From contig NZ_CP122458.1 of assembly GCF_032598905.1 (NCBI RefSeq), positions 8,953,001 to 9,017,000 of the forward strand: a stretch of 64,000 nucleotides of DNA, given 5' to 3'. The DNA comes from Streptomyces sp. 11x1. Its GTDB lineage: Bacteria; Actinomycetota; Actinomycetes; Streptomycetales; Streptomycetaceae. The notes below the pieces were generated by a model. It saw only the letters and a program-made list of their open reading frames with translations. It was not told where the DNA came from and searched no databases. The position numbers were made by a program, and so were the translations under genes. How positions within the stretch are numbered: position 1 is the stretch's first letter; each line of letters begins with the position of its first letter. Positions 37,093-45,564 of this stretch are shown piece by piece.

Positions 37093-38559
37093 ATGACCAT
37101 CCCCCTGCTGCTCCTCGGAGCCGCGTTCCTGCTGATCCTCGCCAACGGCTTCTTCGTGGCCGCCGAGTTCGGCCTCGTCACGGTCGAGCGCCCGGAGGCC
37201 GAGAAGGCCGCCGCCGAGGGCGACCGCCGGGCCCACAAGGTGGTGGGCGCGCTCAAGGAGCTGTCCTTCCAGCTCTCCGGCACCCAACTCGGCATCACCA
37301 TCACCTCCCTGGTCGTCGGCATGCTCGCCGAACCGGCTCTCGCGGAGATACTCCACGGCCCCTTCACCGCCATCGGCATACCCGAAGGCGCCGTGTCCGG
37401 GGTGTCCGTGGTCGTCGGCATGCTGCTGGCCTCGGCCGTGCAGATGGTGATCGGCGAACTGGTCCCCAAGAACTGGGCGGTGTCGAAGCCCATGCAGGTC
37501 GCCCGCTTCGTCGCGGGCCCCCAGCACGTCTTCTCCCGTCTCTTCCGCCCGGTCATCGCCGCTCTCAACGCGGTCGCCAACCGTCTGGTCCGCGCCTTCG
37601 GCGTCGAGCCCACCGACGAGCTGGCCTCCGCCCGCACCCCCGGCGAACTGGTCTCCCTCGCCCGGCACTCGGCCCAGGCCGGCGCCCTGGAACAGGACAC
37701 GGCCGACCTCTTCGTCCGTACCCTCTCCCTGGGCGACCTGACCGCGGAGAACGTGATGACACCGCGTGTCAAGGTCAGCGCCCTGCAGTCCTCGGCCACC
37801 GCCGAGGACGTGGTCAACCTGACCCGCGCCACCGGCCTCTCCCGGTTCCCCGTCTACCGGGAGCGGATCGACGAGATCGTCGGCATGGTCCACCTCAAGG
37901 ACGCCCTCGCGATCCCCGCCCACGAACGACTGCACACCCCGGTCGGCCGGATCGCCAGGACCCCGCTGCTCGTCCCCGAGTCGCTGCCCGTGCAGCCGCT
38001 GCTGGCCCGGCTGCGCAGCGAGCAGCCCATCGCCGTCGTCGTCGACGAGTACGGCGGGACGGCCGGGGTGGTGACCCTGGAGGACATCGTCGAGGAACTG
38101 GTCGGCGAGGTGCGCGACGAGCACGACGTGCACGAGCGGCCCGAACTCGCCGCAGCCCCGCCCGAGGACGGCCGCCTCGCCTGGGACGCCGACGGCAGCT
38201 GCCGCGTCGACGTGCTCCAGCGCATAGGTCTCGACGTCCCGGAGGGCCCGTACGAGACGGTCGCCGGCCTGGTCGCCGATCTGCTCGGCCGTATCCCTGC
38301 CCCCGGCGACCACGCCGAGCTGCCCGGCTGGCGGCTGGCGGTGCGCCAGGTCGGCCACTACCGCGCGGAGCGCGTCCGGCTCGTGCGCACCGCATCCGCC
38401 ACGGACACCGCCCCCGGCCGGGAGGCGGCAGCCGTCGGCAAGGACACCGCCGCGGCGGCGGCCGACGTGAAGGCGACCATCCCCGTCACGGAGGCTGCCC
38501 GCGTCACGGGCGCCACCCCCGCCACAGACGCCGCCTCGGCCGTGGAGGCCACCCGATGA
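37093..38559 (+). CDS. CNNM/CorC-type transporter (DUF21 plus CBS domains)
   Basis: A 488-residue membrane protein with a DUF21 transmembrane domain (about residues 1-190, LANGFFVAAEFGLV, MVIGELVPKNWA), a CBS-domain pair (about 215-340, VMTPRVKVSAL, YGGTAGVVTLEDIVEELVGEV) and a CorC/HlyC domain (about 355-435). Members transport or sense magnesium and related cations. The last 50 residues are an Ala/Thr/Val-rich low-complexity tail. It is coupled to the next gene by a four-base ATGA overlap, suggesting the two subunits work together. Confidence 0.92.
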   Translation: MTIPLLLLGAAFLLILANGFFVAAEFGLVTVERPEAEKAAAEGDRRAHKVVGALKELSFQLSGTQLGITITSLVVGMLAEPALAEILHGPFTAIGIPEGAVSGVSVVVGMLLASAVQMVIGELVPKNWAVSKPMQVARFVAGPQHVFSRLFRPVIAALNAVANRLVRAFGVEPTDELASARTPGELVSLARHSAQAGALEQDTADLFVRTLSLGDLTAENVMTPRVKVSALQSSATAEDVVNLTRATGLSRFPVYRERIDEIVGMVHLKDALAIPAHERLHTPVGRIARTPLLVPESLPVQPLLARLRSEQPIAVVVDEYGGTAGVVTLEDIVEELVGEVRDEHDVHERPELAAAPPEDGRLAWDADGSCRVDVLQRIGLDVPEGPYETVAGLVADLLGRIPAPGDHAELPGWRLAVRQVGHYRAERVRLVRTASATDTAPGREAAAVGKDTAAAAADVKATIPVTEAARVTGATPATDAASAVEATR

Positions 38560-39644
38560 GCATGCTCCAACTCCTGTTCGCCCTGCTCCTCGTGCTCGCC
38601 AACGGCTTCTTCGTCGGCGCCGAGTTCGCCCTGGTCTCCGTCCGGCGCAGCCAGATCGAACCCCTCGGGACCACCCGGTCCCGCCAGGTCCTCCACGGCC
38701 TGGAGAACCTGCCCCAGATGATGGCGGCCGCCCAGTTCGGCATCACCGTCTGCTCACTGACCCTGGGCGCGGTGGCCGAGCCGACGGTGGCCCGGCTGCT
38801 GGAGCCGCTCTTCGAGGCGATCCACCTGCCGCACGGCATGATCCATCCCCTGGGCTACGTCATCGCGCTGGCCGTGGTCGTCTTCCTCCACCTCGTCATC
38901 GGCGAGATGCTGCCGAAGAACCTGGCGATGGCGGCGCCGGAGAAGACGGCGCTGTGGCTGAGCCCTGCCCTGGTGGCCTTCGCGCGGCTGTGCAAGCCCG
39001 TCACGGCCGGTCTCGGTGCCTGCGCCCGCGTGGTCCTCAGACTCTTTCACGTCGAGCCCAAGGACGAGGTCGAGGCCGTCTTCACCAGCGTCCAGCTGGG
39101 TCGGCTGGTCGAGGACTCCGGGCAGGCCGGGCTGCTCGACCCCGAGGAGCAGGAGCGTCTGGAGGACGCGCTGGAGCTGGGCTCCCGCCCGGTGACGGAC
39201 GTCCTGCTCAAGCGGGACACCCTGGTGACGGTGGCCCCCTCGGTGACGCCCGCGCAGGTCGTGGCCCTGACCGCCCGCACGGGCTACTCCCGCTTCCCGG
39301 TGGTCGCGGAGAACGGGGCCTTCATGGGCCGCTACCTCCACGTCAAGGACGTCCTGGACCTGGAGGACTCCGACCGTGCCGTCCCCCAGCAGATCTGGCG
39401 GCCCATGACCACCCTCCGCGCGGAATTGCCGCTGGACGACGCGCTGACGGTCATGCGGCGGGCCGCCACGCATCTGGCGCAGGTGGCGGATGCCTCCGGC
39501 AAGGTGCTCGGTCTGGCGGCGCTGGAGGACGTCCTGGAACTGCTGGTGGGCGAGGTCCGGGACCCGGCCCACCGGGAGGTCCCCCCGACCCGGGTGACAG
39601 AGCCAAGGCTCAGCGAACCCCCGAAGCAGGCCCTCGCCAGCTGA
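38556..39644 (+). CDS. CNNM/CorC-type transporter, second subunit
   Basis: A 362-residue protein with the DUF21 membrane domain (about 1-185, VLANGFFVGAEFALVSVRR, VIGEMLPKNLAM) and a CBS pair (about 200-330, GYSRFPVV, ALEDVLELLVGEV). It lacks the C-terminal CorC/HlyC domain of its neighbour. It overlaps the upstream gene by four bases. Two adjacent copies of this type are common in actinobacteria and may form a heteromer. Confidence 0.92.
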   Translation: MSMLQLLFALLLVLANGFFVGAEFALVSVRRSQIEPLGTTRSRQVLHGLENLPQMMAAAQFGITVCSLTLGAVAEPTVARLLEPLFEAIHLPHGMIHPLGYVIALAVVVFLHLVIGEMLPKNLAMAAPEKTALWLSPALVAFARLCKPVTAGLGACARVVLRLFHVEPKDEVEAVFTSVQLGRLVEDSGQAGLLDPEEQERLEDALELGSRPVTDVLLKRDTLVTVAPSVTPAQVVALTARTGYSRFPVVAENGAFMGRYLHVKDVLDLEDSDRAVPQQIWRPMTTLRAELPLDDALTVMRRAATHLAQVADASGKVLGLAALEDVLELLVGEVRDPAHREVPPTRVTEPRLSEPPKQALAS

Positions 39645-39654
39645 GTTTCGCCTC

Positions 39655-39876
39655 CGCCGCCCCTACCCGTCCCATCCTCAAGGGGCTGCGCGCCCCTTCG
39701 ACACCCGCGTCAAAGACTCGGGGCTCCGCCCCGGACCCCGTTCGCGCAGTTCCCCCGCGCCCCTGAAAAGGGGCGCGGGGAACTGCGGGAGAAGCCCCAC
39801 CGACCCGCAGACGACCGACAAGCGAGCGGGGTCGAAGGGGCGCAGCCCCTTGAGGATGGGACGGGTAGGGGCGGCG
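39655..39876. repeat. Long nested inverted repeat between convergent genes
   Basis: The outer arms, 39655-39702 and 39831-39876, are near-perfect complements over about 46 bases with one 2-base bulge. The inner arms, 39745-39764 and 39769-39787 (CGCAGTTCCCC family), pair over 19-20 bases around a GAAA loop. The whole can form a large cruciform or a bidirectional terminator for the convergent CNNM and EccA-like genes. Variants of both parts occur at 53905-54107. Confidence 0.9.
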
Positions 39877-39890
39877 GGGGCGAGAAAGAC

Positions 39891-41768
39891 TCACATCGCC
39901 GAGGGTTCTCCGGGCCCCCGCCCCGACAAGACCTCCCCGTACGCCTGCATCAGATCCGGCAACCGCAACGTCGACAGATCATCCCGCGTAGGAATCGACG
40001 GATACCCCGACAACCGCAGATCCCGGTACGCACAGCTCTTCTCGTACAACGTCCGCAAGAACCGCCCGTTCCCGAGCTCGTCGATCCACCCCTGCTCCAC
40101 GACATGCCCGGAGATGGACCGCAACTCGTCGAGGGCCTCCTCGTCCCACACGTCCCCGTTCTCCGTCGCGAGCACCTCCCCGATGGAGGTCAGCTCCAAC
40201 GGCCGGTACGAGGGAAAGTCGACCCGCGTCGTGAACCGGGACGACAGTCCGGGGTTCGCCGCCAGCAGCCGGTCCATCCCCTCCGGATAGCCGGCCAGGA
40301 TCACGACCAGATGGTCCCGGTTGTCCTCGGCCCGTTTCAGCAGCACCTGAAGCGCCTCGTCCCCGTACGCGTCCCCCTTGCCGTACCCGGAGTTGGACAG
40401 GGAGTACGCCTCGTCCACGAACAGCACCCCGCCGATCGCCGAGTCGATCAGCTCGTTGGCCTTCACGGCGGTCTGCCCGAGGTACTCGCCCACCAGATCC
40501 GCACGCTGCGCCTCGACGAGGTGATCGCCGCCGAGCAGCCCGAGCGCGTAGAAGACACGGCCCAGTATTCGCGCCACGGTCGTCTTCCCGGTGCCCGAGG
40601 GCCCGGAGAAGACGAAATGCCGCTTGGGCGGCTGCACGGGCAGCCCCTGCCCGGCCCGCAACCGCGCCATGTTCAGCTGCGCGGACAACGCCTTGACCTG
40701 CCGCTTCACCGGCTCCAGCCCGACCATCCGCTCCAGCTCGGCCAGCGCCTCCTCCAACAGCTCCGGATCCGTCGGCCCCGCCGGCAGGGACAGCGGCTCC
40801 ACCGGCACCACGGCGGACTTCTCCCGTACGAAGGTGTCGCCGGCCTCGGGCGGCAGCCCGCCCGACGGCGGCGGTCCGGGATCGGACACCTTCAGATCCC
40901 GGCCCTCGGCGTCGAAGAACGGCTCCAGCCCGTCGCCGTCGAGCACGTCCTGGCCGATCCCGGCGAGCGAGATCGCGGCGAAGTCGCTCGCATCGTCGTC
41001 GTACCCGTCCCCCTCGGCGATCGCGGCCAGCCGGGCGGAGGTGTCCATGAAGGCGGGGTCGACCCGGTGCACGGCCCGGTACAGCGGCAGCGCGGCCGCG
41101 CTGCGCCCCGTGCCCTCGTGGGCGCGGGCCAGCCAGTACCGCAGCTCCTTGCGCTGCGGCTGCTCGCTGCGGCAGCGCATCAGCGCCGCGGAGAGCAGCG
41201 GCTCTGCCTGCCCGTACGTCTCCAGCCGCACCCTGGCCATCCCGCCGAACAGGCCGGCCTCGATGCCCAGCAGGGGATCGTCGAGCAGCGGATCGGTGTG
41301 CCGGACCAGTTGCTCCCAGTCCTTGACCAGATAGGCGCGGCAGGCGTGCAGAAACCGCACCTGATGGTCCGCGTCGACCGGCGGCAGCCCGGCGAGCGCC
41401 CGGTCCAGCTCGGGCACATGGCGTCCGTCCAGCCAGTGCGAGGCGTGCGCGAGGAGCAGATCACGCGGGCTCTCCAGCACCGGCTGTACCCACCAGCCCA
41501 GCCAGTACCAGGAGTTGAGGGTACGACGGTGCCGCGTGCGCTGCTCCCCGAAGCGTTCCCGGTGCCGGAACATGCGCAGCAGCGCGGTCGTCGTGTCCAC
41601 CCGGAGCGCGTGCAGCCCGAGCCAGCCGTCCGCCATGCCCGGATCCATCCGCACCGCGGCGCGGAACTCCTCCTCCGCCTGCGGATAGGCGCCCATGGTG
41701 TAGGCGTCCACGCCTCGCAGCCAGGCGAGGTCGGCCGGGGCCTCGGGGCCCCGCGAGCCGAAGTCCAT
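39891..41768 (-). CDS. EccA-like AAA+ ATPase (CbxX/CfqX family)
   Basis: A 625-residue protein with an N-terminal TPR-like helical half (about residues 1-280) and a CbxX-type AAA+ ATPase half (about 320-610): Walker A GPSGTGKTTVARIL, Walker B GGVLFVDEAYSLS, sensor and arginine region ANPGLSSRFTT. This layout is that of EccA, the cytosolic ATPase of type VII (ESX) secretion. No other ESX gene lies in the window, so its partner system, if any, is elsewhere. ATG 41768 with GGGGGA upstream is preferred over GTG 41780. It is divergent from nothing; the preceding gene is on the same strand. Confidence 0.85.
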   Translation of the reverse strand: MDFGSRGPEAPADLAWLRGVDAYTMGAYPQAEEEFRAAVRMDPGMADGWLGLHALRVDTTTALLRMFRHRERFGEQRTRHRRTLNSWYWLGWWVQPVLESPRDLLLAHASHWLDGRHVPELDRALAGLPPVDADHQVRFLHACRAYLVKDWEQLVRHTDPLLDDPLLGIEAGLFGGMARVRLETYGQAEPLLSAALMRCRSEQPQRKELRYWLARAHEGTGRSAAALPLYRAVHRVDPAFMDTSARLAAIAEGDGYDDDASDFAAISLAGIGQDVLDGDGLEPFFDAEGRDLKVSDPGPPPSGGLPPEAGDTFVREKSAVVPVEPLSLPAGPTDPELLEEALAELERMVGLEPVKRQVKALSAQLNMARLRAGQGLPVQPPKRHFVFSGPSGTGKTTVARILGRVFYALGLLGGDHLVEAQRADLVGEYLGQTAVKANELIDSAIGGVLFVDEAYSLSNSGYGKGDAYGDEALQVLLKRAEDNRDHLVVILAGYPEGMDRLLAANPGLSSRFTTRVDFPSYRPLELTSIGEVLATENGDVWDEEALDELRSISGHVVEQGWIDELGNGRFLRTLYEKSCAYRDLRLSGYPSIPTRDDLSTLRLPDLMQAYGEVLSGRGPGEPSAM

Positions 41769-42202
41769 CACGTCCCCCACAAACCGTGCCCCCGCTGGAA
41801 ACCGAACGGGCCGGTGCCCGTCGGCAGCCTTCGTCGAACCGCTGTGCCGCGGACGGGAGTTGCGCCGGTGCGTTGCTGCAGCCGTCCGAAGGTCGCACCT
41901 TGGGCATCGTACCTGCGGGTCGGGCGCCCTTCGAAGGGTGCCGCAACCCTCGTCCTGCGAGGTGGGAGCAGACGGGGCGCATTGCGGACGGTCACCGAGG
42001 GTGAAGGAATGGTGTCCCTGGGGTTCCGGAAAGCCGCGAAGAAGGCAGAACGAAGCCCCCGATCACGGGGGAACAACCGGGGGCTTCGCGTATCTGGGCG
42101 GTATCGAATGACCGCACATTGAGAACGTAAGACCTGTACGGCCCCCCGGTCAAGCCGAGTTGGGGCCCTCGGGCAACTTCTCGGACAGCCCTCTTCACAA
42201 GT
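41769..42202. other. Intergenic region upstream of the EccA-like gene
   Basis: These 434 bases lie between two minus-strand genes. They contain a strong hairpin at 42051-42088 (see terminator), an 11-base GCGCCCTTCGAAGGGTGC palindrome near 41930, and no coding frame with normal bias. Confidence 0.5.
42051..42088 (-). terminator. Hairpin terminator
   Basis: CGAAGCCCCCG and CGGGGGCTTCG form an 11-bp stem with a 16-base loop. It lies about 115 bases past the stop of the uridine-kinase-like gene. Confidence 0.7.
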
Positions 42203-42856
42203 TCAGCACATTGCGGATGGCTCGTCACCCTGAGTGAGGTGCGGTGCCGATCCGGGAGCCGTCGGGGGTCCCGTGAGCACCTCGTACCCCGCGTTTCCCG
42301 GCCGAATCAGCAGATCGGCGAACGGCCGAGAAGGATCCTCGGCGAAATGCCGCCGCTCCGCCCGGACCCAGTCGGCCCAGAAGTCGTCCTGCTCCGCCCC
42401 GTCCCGCGCCCGCCCCCGTGCCCAGGCGTCCCCTTCCGCCACTTCCATCCACACGAGCCACGCCAGAAACGGCCGCAACACCCGTCGGCCCGCACCCACC
42501 CCTTCCACGACGACCACCGGCGCGCTCGGCAGCACACGCGCCGGGCCGAAGCCGCGTTCACGCCAGTCGTACGGTGCGTAGCGTGCGCTCCGCCCGTGGC
42601 GCAGCGGCTCGATCACCTGGTCCAGCAGGCGATCCGTCCACGCGAACAGCTCCTCGTGCGTCGCGATGTCGTCGAGGTGCAGTACCGGGGCGCCGCCGAG
42701 CGCGTCCGCCAGTCGTCCGGCGAAGGTGCTCTTCCCGGAACCGGCGTGCCCGTCCACCCCCACCAGCCGGACCGGCCCGCAGGAGGGCGGCAGCCGCCGC
42801 AGCCGCGCGGCGAGGTCGTCGACGGCGGGGTCCACGGGAGCGGGGGAATCGTGCAT
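42203..42856 (-). CDS. Uridine kinase-like P-loop protein
   Basis: A 217-residue protein with Walker A GVDGHAGSGKST near residue 32 and the LHLDDIATHEELFAW segment, where the kinase places its acceptor Asp. VVVEGVGAGRRVL resembles the second nucleotide-contact strand of uridine/nucleoside kinases. It therefore probably phosphorylates a nucleoside or small alcohol, but the substrate cannot be told. ATG 42856 gives the compact form; a longer start (42874) adds six residues. Confidence 0.82.
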   Translation of the reverse strand: MHDSPAPVDPAVDDLAARLRRLPPSCGPVRLVGVDGHAGSGKSTFAGRLADALGGAPVLHLDDIATHEELFAWTDRLLDQVIEPLRHGRSARYAPYDWRERGFGPARVLPSAPVVVVEGVGAGRRVLRPFLAWLVWMEVAEGDAWARGRARDGAEQDDFWADWVRAERRHFAEDPSRPFADLLIRPGNAGYEVLTGPPTAPGSAPHLTQGDEPSAMC

Positions 42857-43028
42857 AGGTGGATTGAACACCATGCCGCGCGGCCGCGGATACGCCACTG
42901 GTGTCGACCAATATTGGCGGGCGTGGCGCGGCGCGAGGTGCTGGCAGAAGTCGTTCCCCGGCGTCCATAGTGGGCGAACAGCCGTGCGTCTGAACCGTTC
43001 CTTCCGGACCACTGGGGGTCACCCGCAG

Positions 43029-44414
43029 ATGACGAGCCTCTCCGAGCCGTCCCGCAGGACCGTCCTGACCGCAGCCGTCGCCACCGCAGCCGCCGCGGCG
43101 GCCGCGGGAGCGGCGGGTCAGGCGGTCGCAGACACCACGAGCGGCCGGGGCGAGGCCCCCGTCCGCCCCACGCGAGCACCGGAACGTTTCACTGACTTCC
43201 GTGCCTGGACCTCGTACACCGACTGGTGCTCGGGCAGCGCCCGGGGCACCCTGGCGAAGGCGGGGACGCGGCCGGGGCTGGTGATCGACTCGCCGCTCGG
43301 GACCACCGACTACACCGACCCGCACACCGGGCGTACGGCCGCCTGGGAGTACGGGACCTGGACCTCGGCGGTCCACCGGCTCACGGTGCCCGCCACCGAG
43401 GCCGTCGCCTCCTGGAACGCGCACACCCCCGAAGGCACCTGGATCGGGATCGAGCTCAAGGGCACGTACTCCGACGGCACCGACACGCCCTGGTACGTGC
43501 TCGGCCGGTGGGCGGCCGGGGACCGGGACATCAGACGGATGTCCGTCGACGGCCAGAAGGACGGCAGAAGCAGTGTCTGGACGGACACCTTCGCGATCGA
43601 CGACCCGGCGACGGGCCTGCGCCTGGCCTCCTACCGGCTGCGCCTGACGCTGTACCGCACGCCCGGTACCCGGCTGACCCCCATGGTCTGGCGCCTCGGC
43701 GCGATGGGCTCCGACGTCCCCGACCGCTTCACCGTCCCCGCCTCGACGCCCGGACTCGCACGGGAGCTGGACGTCCCGCGCTACTCGCAGGAGATCCACA
43801 AGGGCCAGTACCCCGAGTACGACAACGGCGGCGAGGCCTGGTGCAGCCCCACCTCCTCGCAGATGGTCATAGAGTTCTGGGGCAGGAAGCCCACCGCCGC
43901 CGACCTGGCCTGGGTCGACCCGGCGTTCACGGACCCGCAGGTGTGCCACGCGGCGCGGTTCACCTTCGACTACCAGTACGAGGGCTGCGGCAACTGGCCC
44001 TTCAACGCCGCGTACGCCGCCACCTACCAGGACCTCCAGGGCGTGGTGACCCGGTTGGGCTCGCTCACCGACCTGGAGACACTGATCGGGGCGGGCATCC
44101 CGGCGATCACCTCCCAGTCGTTCCTCGCGGAGGAGCTGACGGGAGCGGGCTACGGCACGGCCGGGCATCTGATGACGGTGATCGGCTTCACGGCCGAGGG
44201 CGACGTCATCGCCAACGACCCGAACTCGCCGACCAACGAGGCGGTGCGCCGGGTCTACCGGCGGCGCGAGTGGGAGAACATCTGGCTGCGGACCAAGCGG
44301 TACAACGCCGCCGGCAAGGTCGTCTCCGGCACCGGCGGCGTCTGTTACGTGTACTTCCCGGCGCGGCCCACGGCCCGCCAGCGCGCGGCGCTCTCGGCGG
44401 TGGGCATCCTCTGA
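43029..44414 (+). CDS. Tat-exported C39-like peptidase
   Basis: A 461-residue protein with an N-terminal twin-arginine signal ([20 protein letters not shown], cleavage near AVADT). The C-terminal half carries a C39-like cysteine peptidase domain: catalytic Cys in GEAWCSPTSSQM, a His in GTAGHLMTVIGF and an Asn/Asp in VIANDPNSPTNE. The middle is a beta-rich segment typical of secreted Streptomyces proteins. Folding before export fits the Tat route. The ATG at 43029 follows a GGGGGT. Substrate unknown. Confidence 0.85.
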   Translation: MTSLSEPSRRTVLTAAVATAAAAAAAGAAGQAVADTTSGRGEAPVRPTRAPERFTDFRAWTSYTDWCSGSARGTLAKAGTRPGLVIDSPLGTTDYTDPHTGRTAAWEYGTWTSAVHRLTVPATEAVASWNAHTPEGTWIGIELKGTYSDGTDTPWYVLGRWAAGDRDIRRMSVDGQKDGRSSVWTDTFAIDDPATGLRLASYRLRLTLYRTPGTRLTPMVWRLGAMGSDVPDRFTVPASTPGLARELDVPRYSQEIHKGQYPEYDNGGEAWCSPTSSQMVIEFWGRKPTAADLAWVDPAFTDPQVCHAARFTFDYQYEGCGNWPFNAAYAATYQDLQGVVTRLGSLTDLETLIGAGIPAITSQSFLAEELTGAGYGTAGHLMTVIGFTAEGDVIANDPNSPTNEAVRRVYRRREWENIWLRTKRYNAAGKVVSGTGGVCYVYFPARPTARQRAALSAVGIL

Positions 44415-44564
44415 CGCGGCAGACCAGGTGCGGCGCGGCTCCCGGACGACCGGGGCCGCGCCGACGTGTGACCAAGGTCTCGGCCGCGAACCGCCCATGC
44501 GGTGGCAAGGTGGACGAGGCGGTGGGGGGAGCCCATCGCACACCGATCACACCAGCGAGCTGCC

Positions 44565-44711
44565 ATGACCGCGACCTCCGCCACCGCCACCCGCGTCCGG
44601 ACCCGCACGGGCGGGCCCGGGGACGACGGCCCGAAGATCGTCGAGCACGTGATGGGCTGGACCCTGGTCGTGGTCGTCGCGATGCTGGTGGCCCAGCTGG
44701 GTCTGCTGTGA
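44565..44711 (+). CDS. SCO1431-family small membrane protein
   Basis: A 48-residue peptide: an Arg/Thr-rich N-terminus, then GPKIVEHVMGWTLVVVVAMLVAQLGLL, a single hydrophobic segment with the conserved VEHVMGW lead. It matches the Streptomyces family known as SCO1431-type small membrane proteins. It sits between the C39-like gene and a TetR regulator. Function is unknown. Confidence 0.78.
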   Translation: MTATSATATRVRTRTGGPGDDGPKIVEHVMGWTLVVVVAMLVAQLGLL

Positions 44712-44814
44712 TCTGATCCGCCGCTCGATTCTGTCGATCAGAGTCGAACAAGCTGGTGGTGAGGGTCTGCCATACTGCGGTTGTCCCGCTGGCAGTTGGA
44801 GACCAGGACCGAAA

Positions 44815-45474
44815 TTGAACAGCAGTCAACAGCGTGGAGTCGCACCGCCGCGGGTTCGCGGCACCGACCGTTCGCTGGCGCGCCGCGCCGAACTCATCTC
44901 CATCGGGCGCAAGTTGTTCGCCGACACGTCGTACGACACGTTGTCCATGGACGACATCGCGCGACAGGCGCACGTGGCCAAGGGACTGATCTACTACTAC
45001 TTCAAGTCCAAGCGCGGCTACTACCTCGCGATCGTCGAGGACTCGGTGGCCGATCTGATCACGTTCGCGGCGAGCGGGCTCCAACTGCCGCCCGTGGAAC
45101 GGGTGCACCGGACCATAGACTGCTATCTGCGGTACGCCGAGGACAATCAGGCCGCCTACCGCACGATCGTCAGTGGCGGTGTCGGCTTCGACACCCAGGT
45201 GCACGCGATCCGGGACGGCGTCCGCGAGGCGATCGTCGCCACCATCGCGGAGGGCGCGTACGGCAGGACCGACATCGAACCGGTCGCCCGCATGGGCCTG
45301 TTCGGCTGGGTGTGCGCGGTCGAGGGCGCCACGCTGGACTGGATCGACCGCCCTGAGCTGCCCCGAGAGACCATGCGCGACCTGCTCGTCAAGATGCTGG
45401 GCGGCTCGCTGCGCGCCATCGAGGAGCTGGCCCCGGCCTATCTCGCGCCGGAGCCCGCCCGCCGGGACGCCTGA
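44815..45474 (+). CDS. TetR-family transcriptional regulator
   Basis: A 219-residue regulator with the N-terminal TetR helix-turn-helix (about residues 25-70, FADTSYDTLSMDDIARQAHVAKGLIYYYFKSK) and a C-terminal ligand domain of the kind that binds fatty acyl or drug-like ligands. It starts at the TTG 44815 with GGAGACC upstream. Its target is not obvious: a 16-bp palindrome (47044-47059) precedes the acyl-CoA dehydrogenase gene downstream of the chitinase, which could be its operator. Confidence 0.9.
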   Translation: MNSSQQRGVAPPRVRGTDRSLARRAELISIGRKLFADTSYDTLSMDDIARQAHVAKGLIYYYFKSKRGYYLAIVEDSVADLITFAASGLQLPPVERVHRTIDCYLRYAEDNQAAYRTIVSGGVGFDTQVHAIRDGVREAIVATIAEGAYGRTDIEPVARMGLFGWVCAVEGATLDWIDRPELPRETMRDLLVKMLGGSLRAIEELAPAYLAPEPARRDA

Positions 45475-45564
45475 GCGCTCCCCGGGGCGGCGACACCCGG
45501 CGACGCACTCGGGGTGGGGGTCCGTGACCGACCGACCCCCACCCCAAGTCCCCCTTCGCCGCGG

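Noticed and set aside
42051..42088. tRNA-like structure
   Set aside because: A single hairpin with no cloverleaf arms or CCA end; better read as a terminator.
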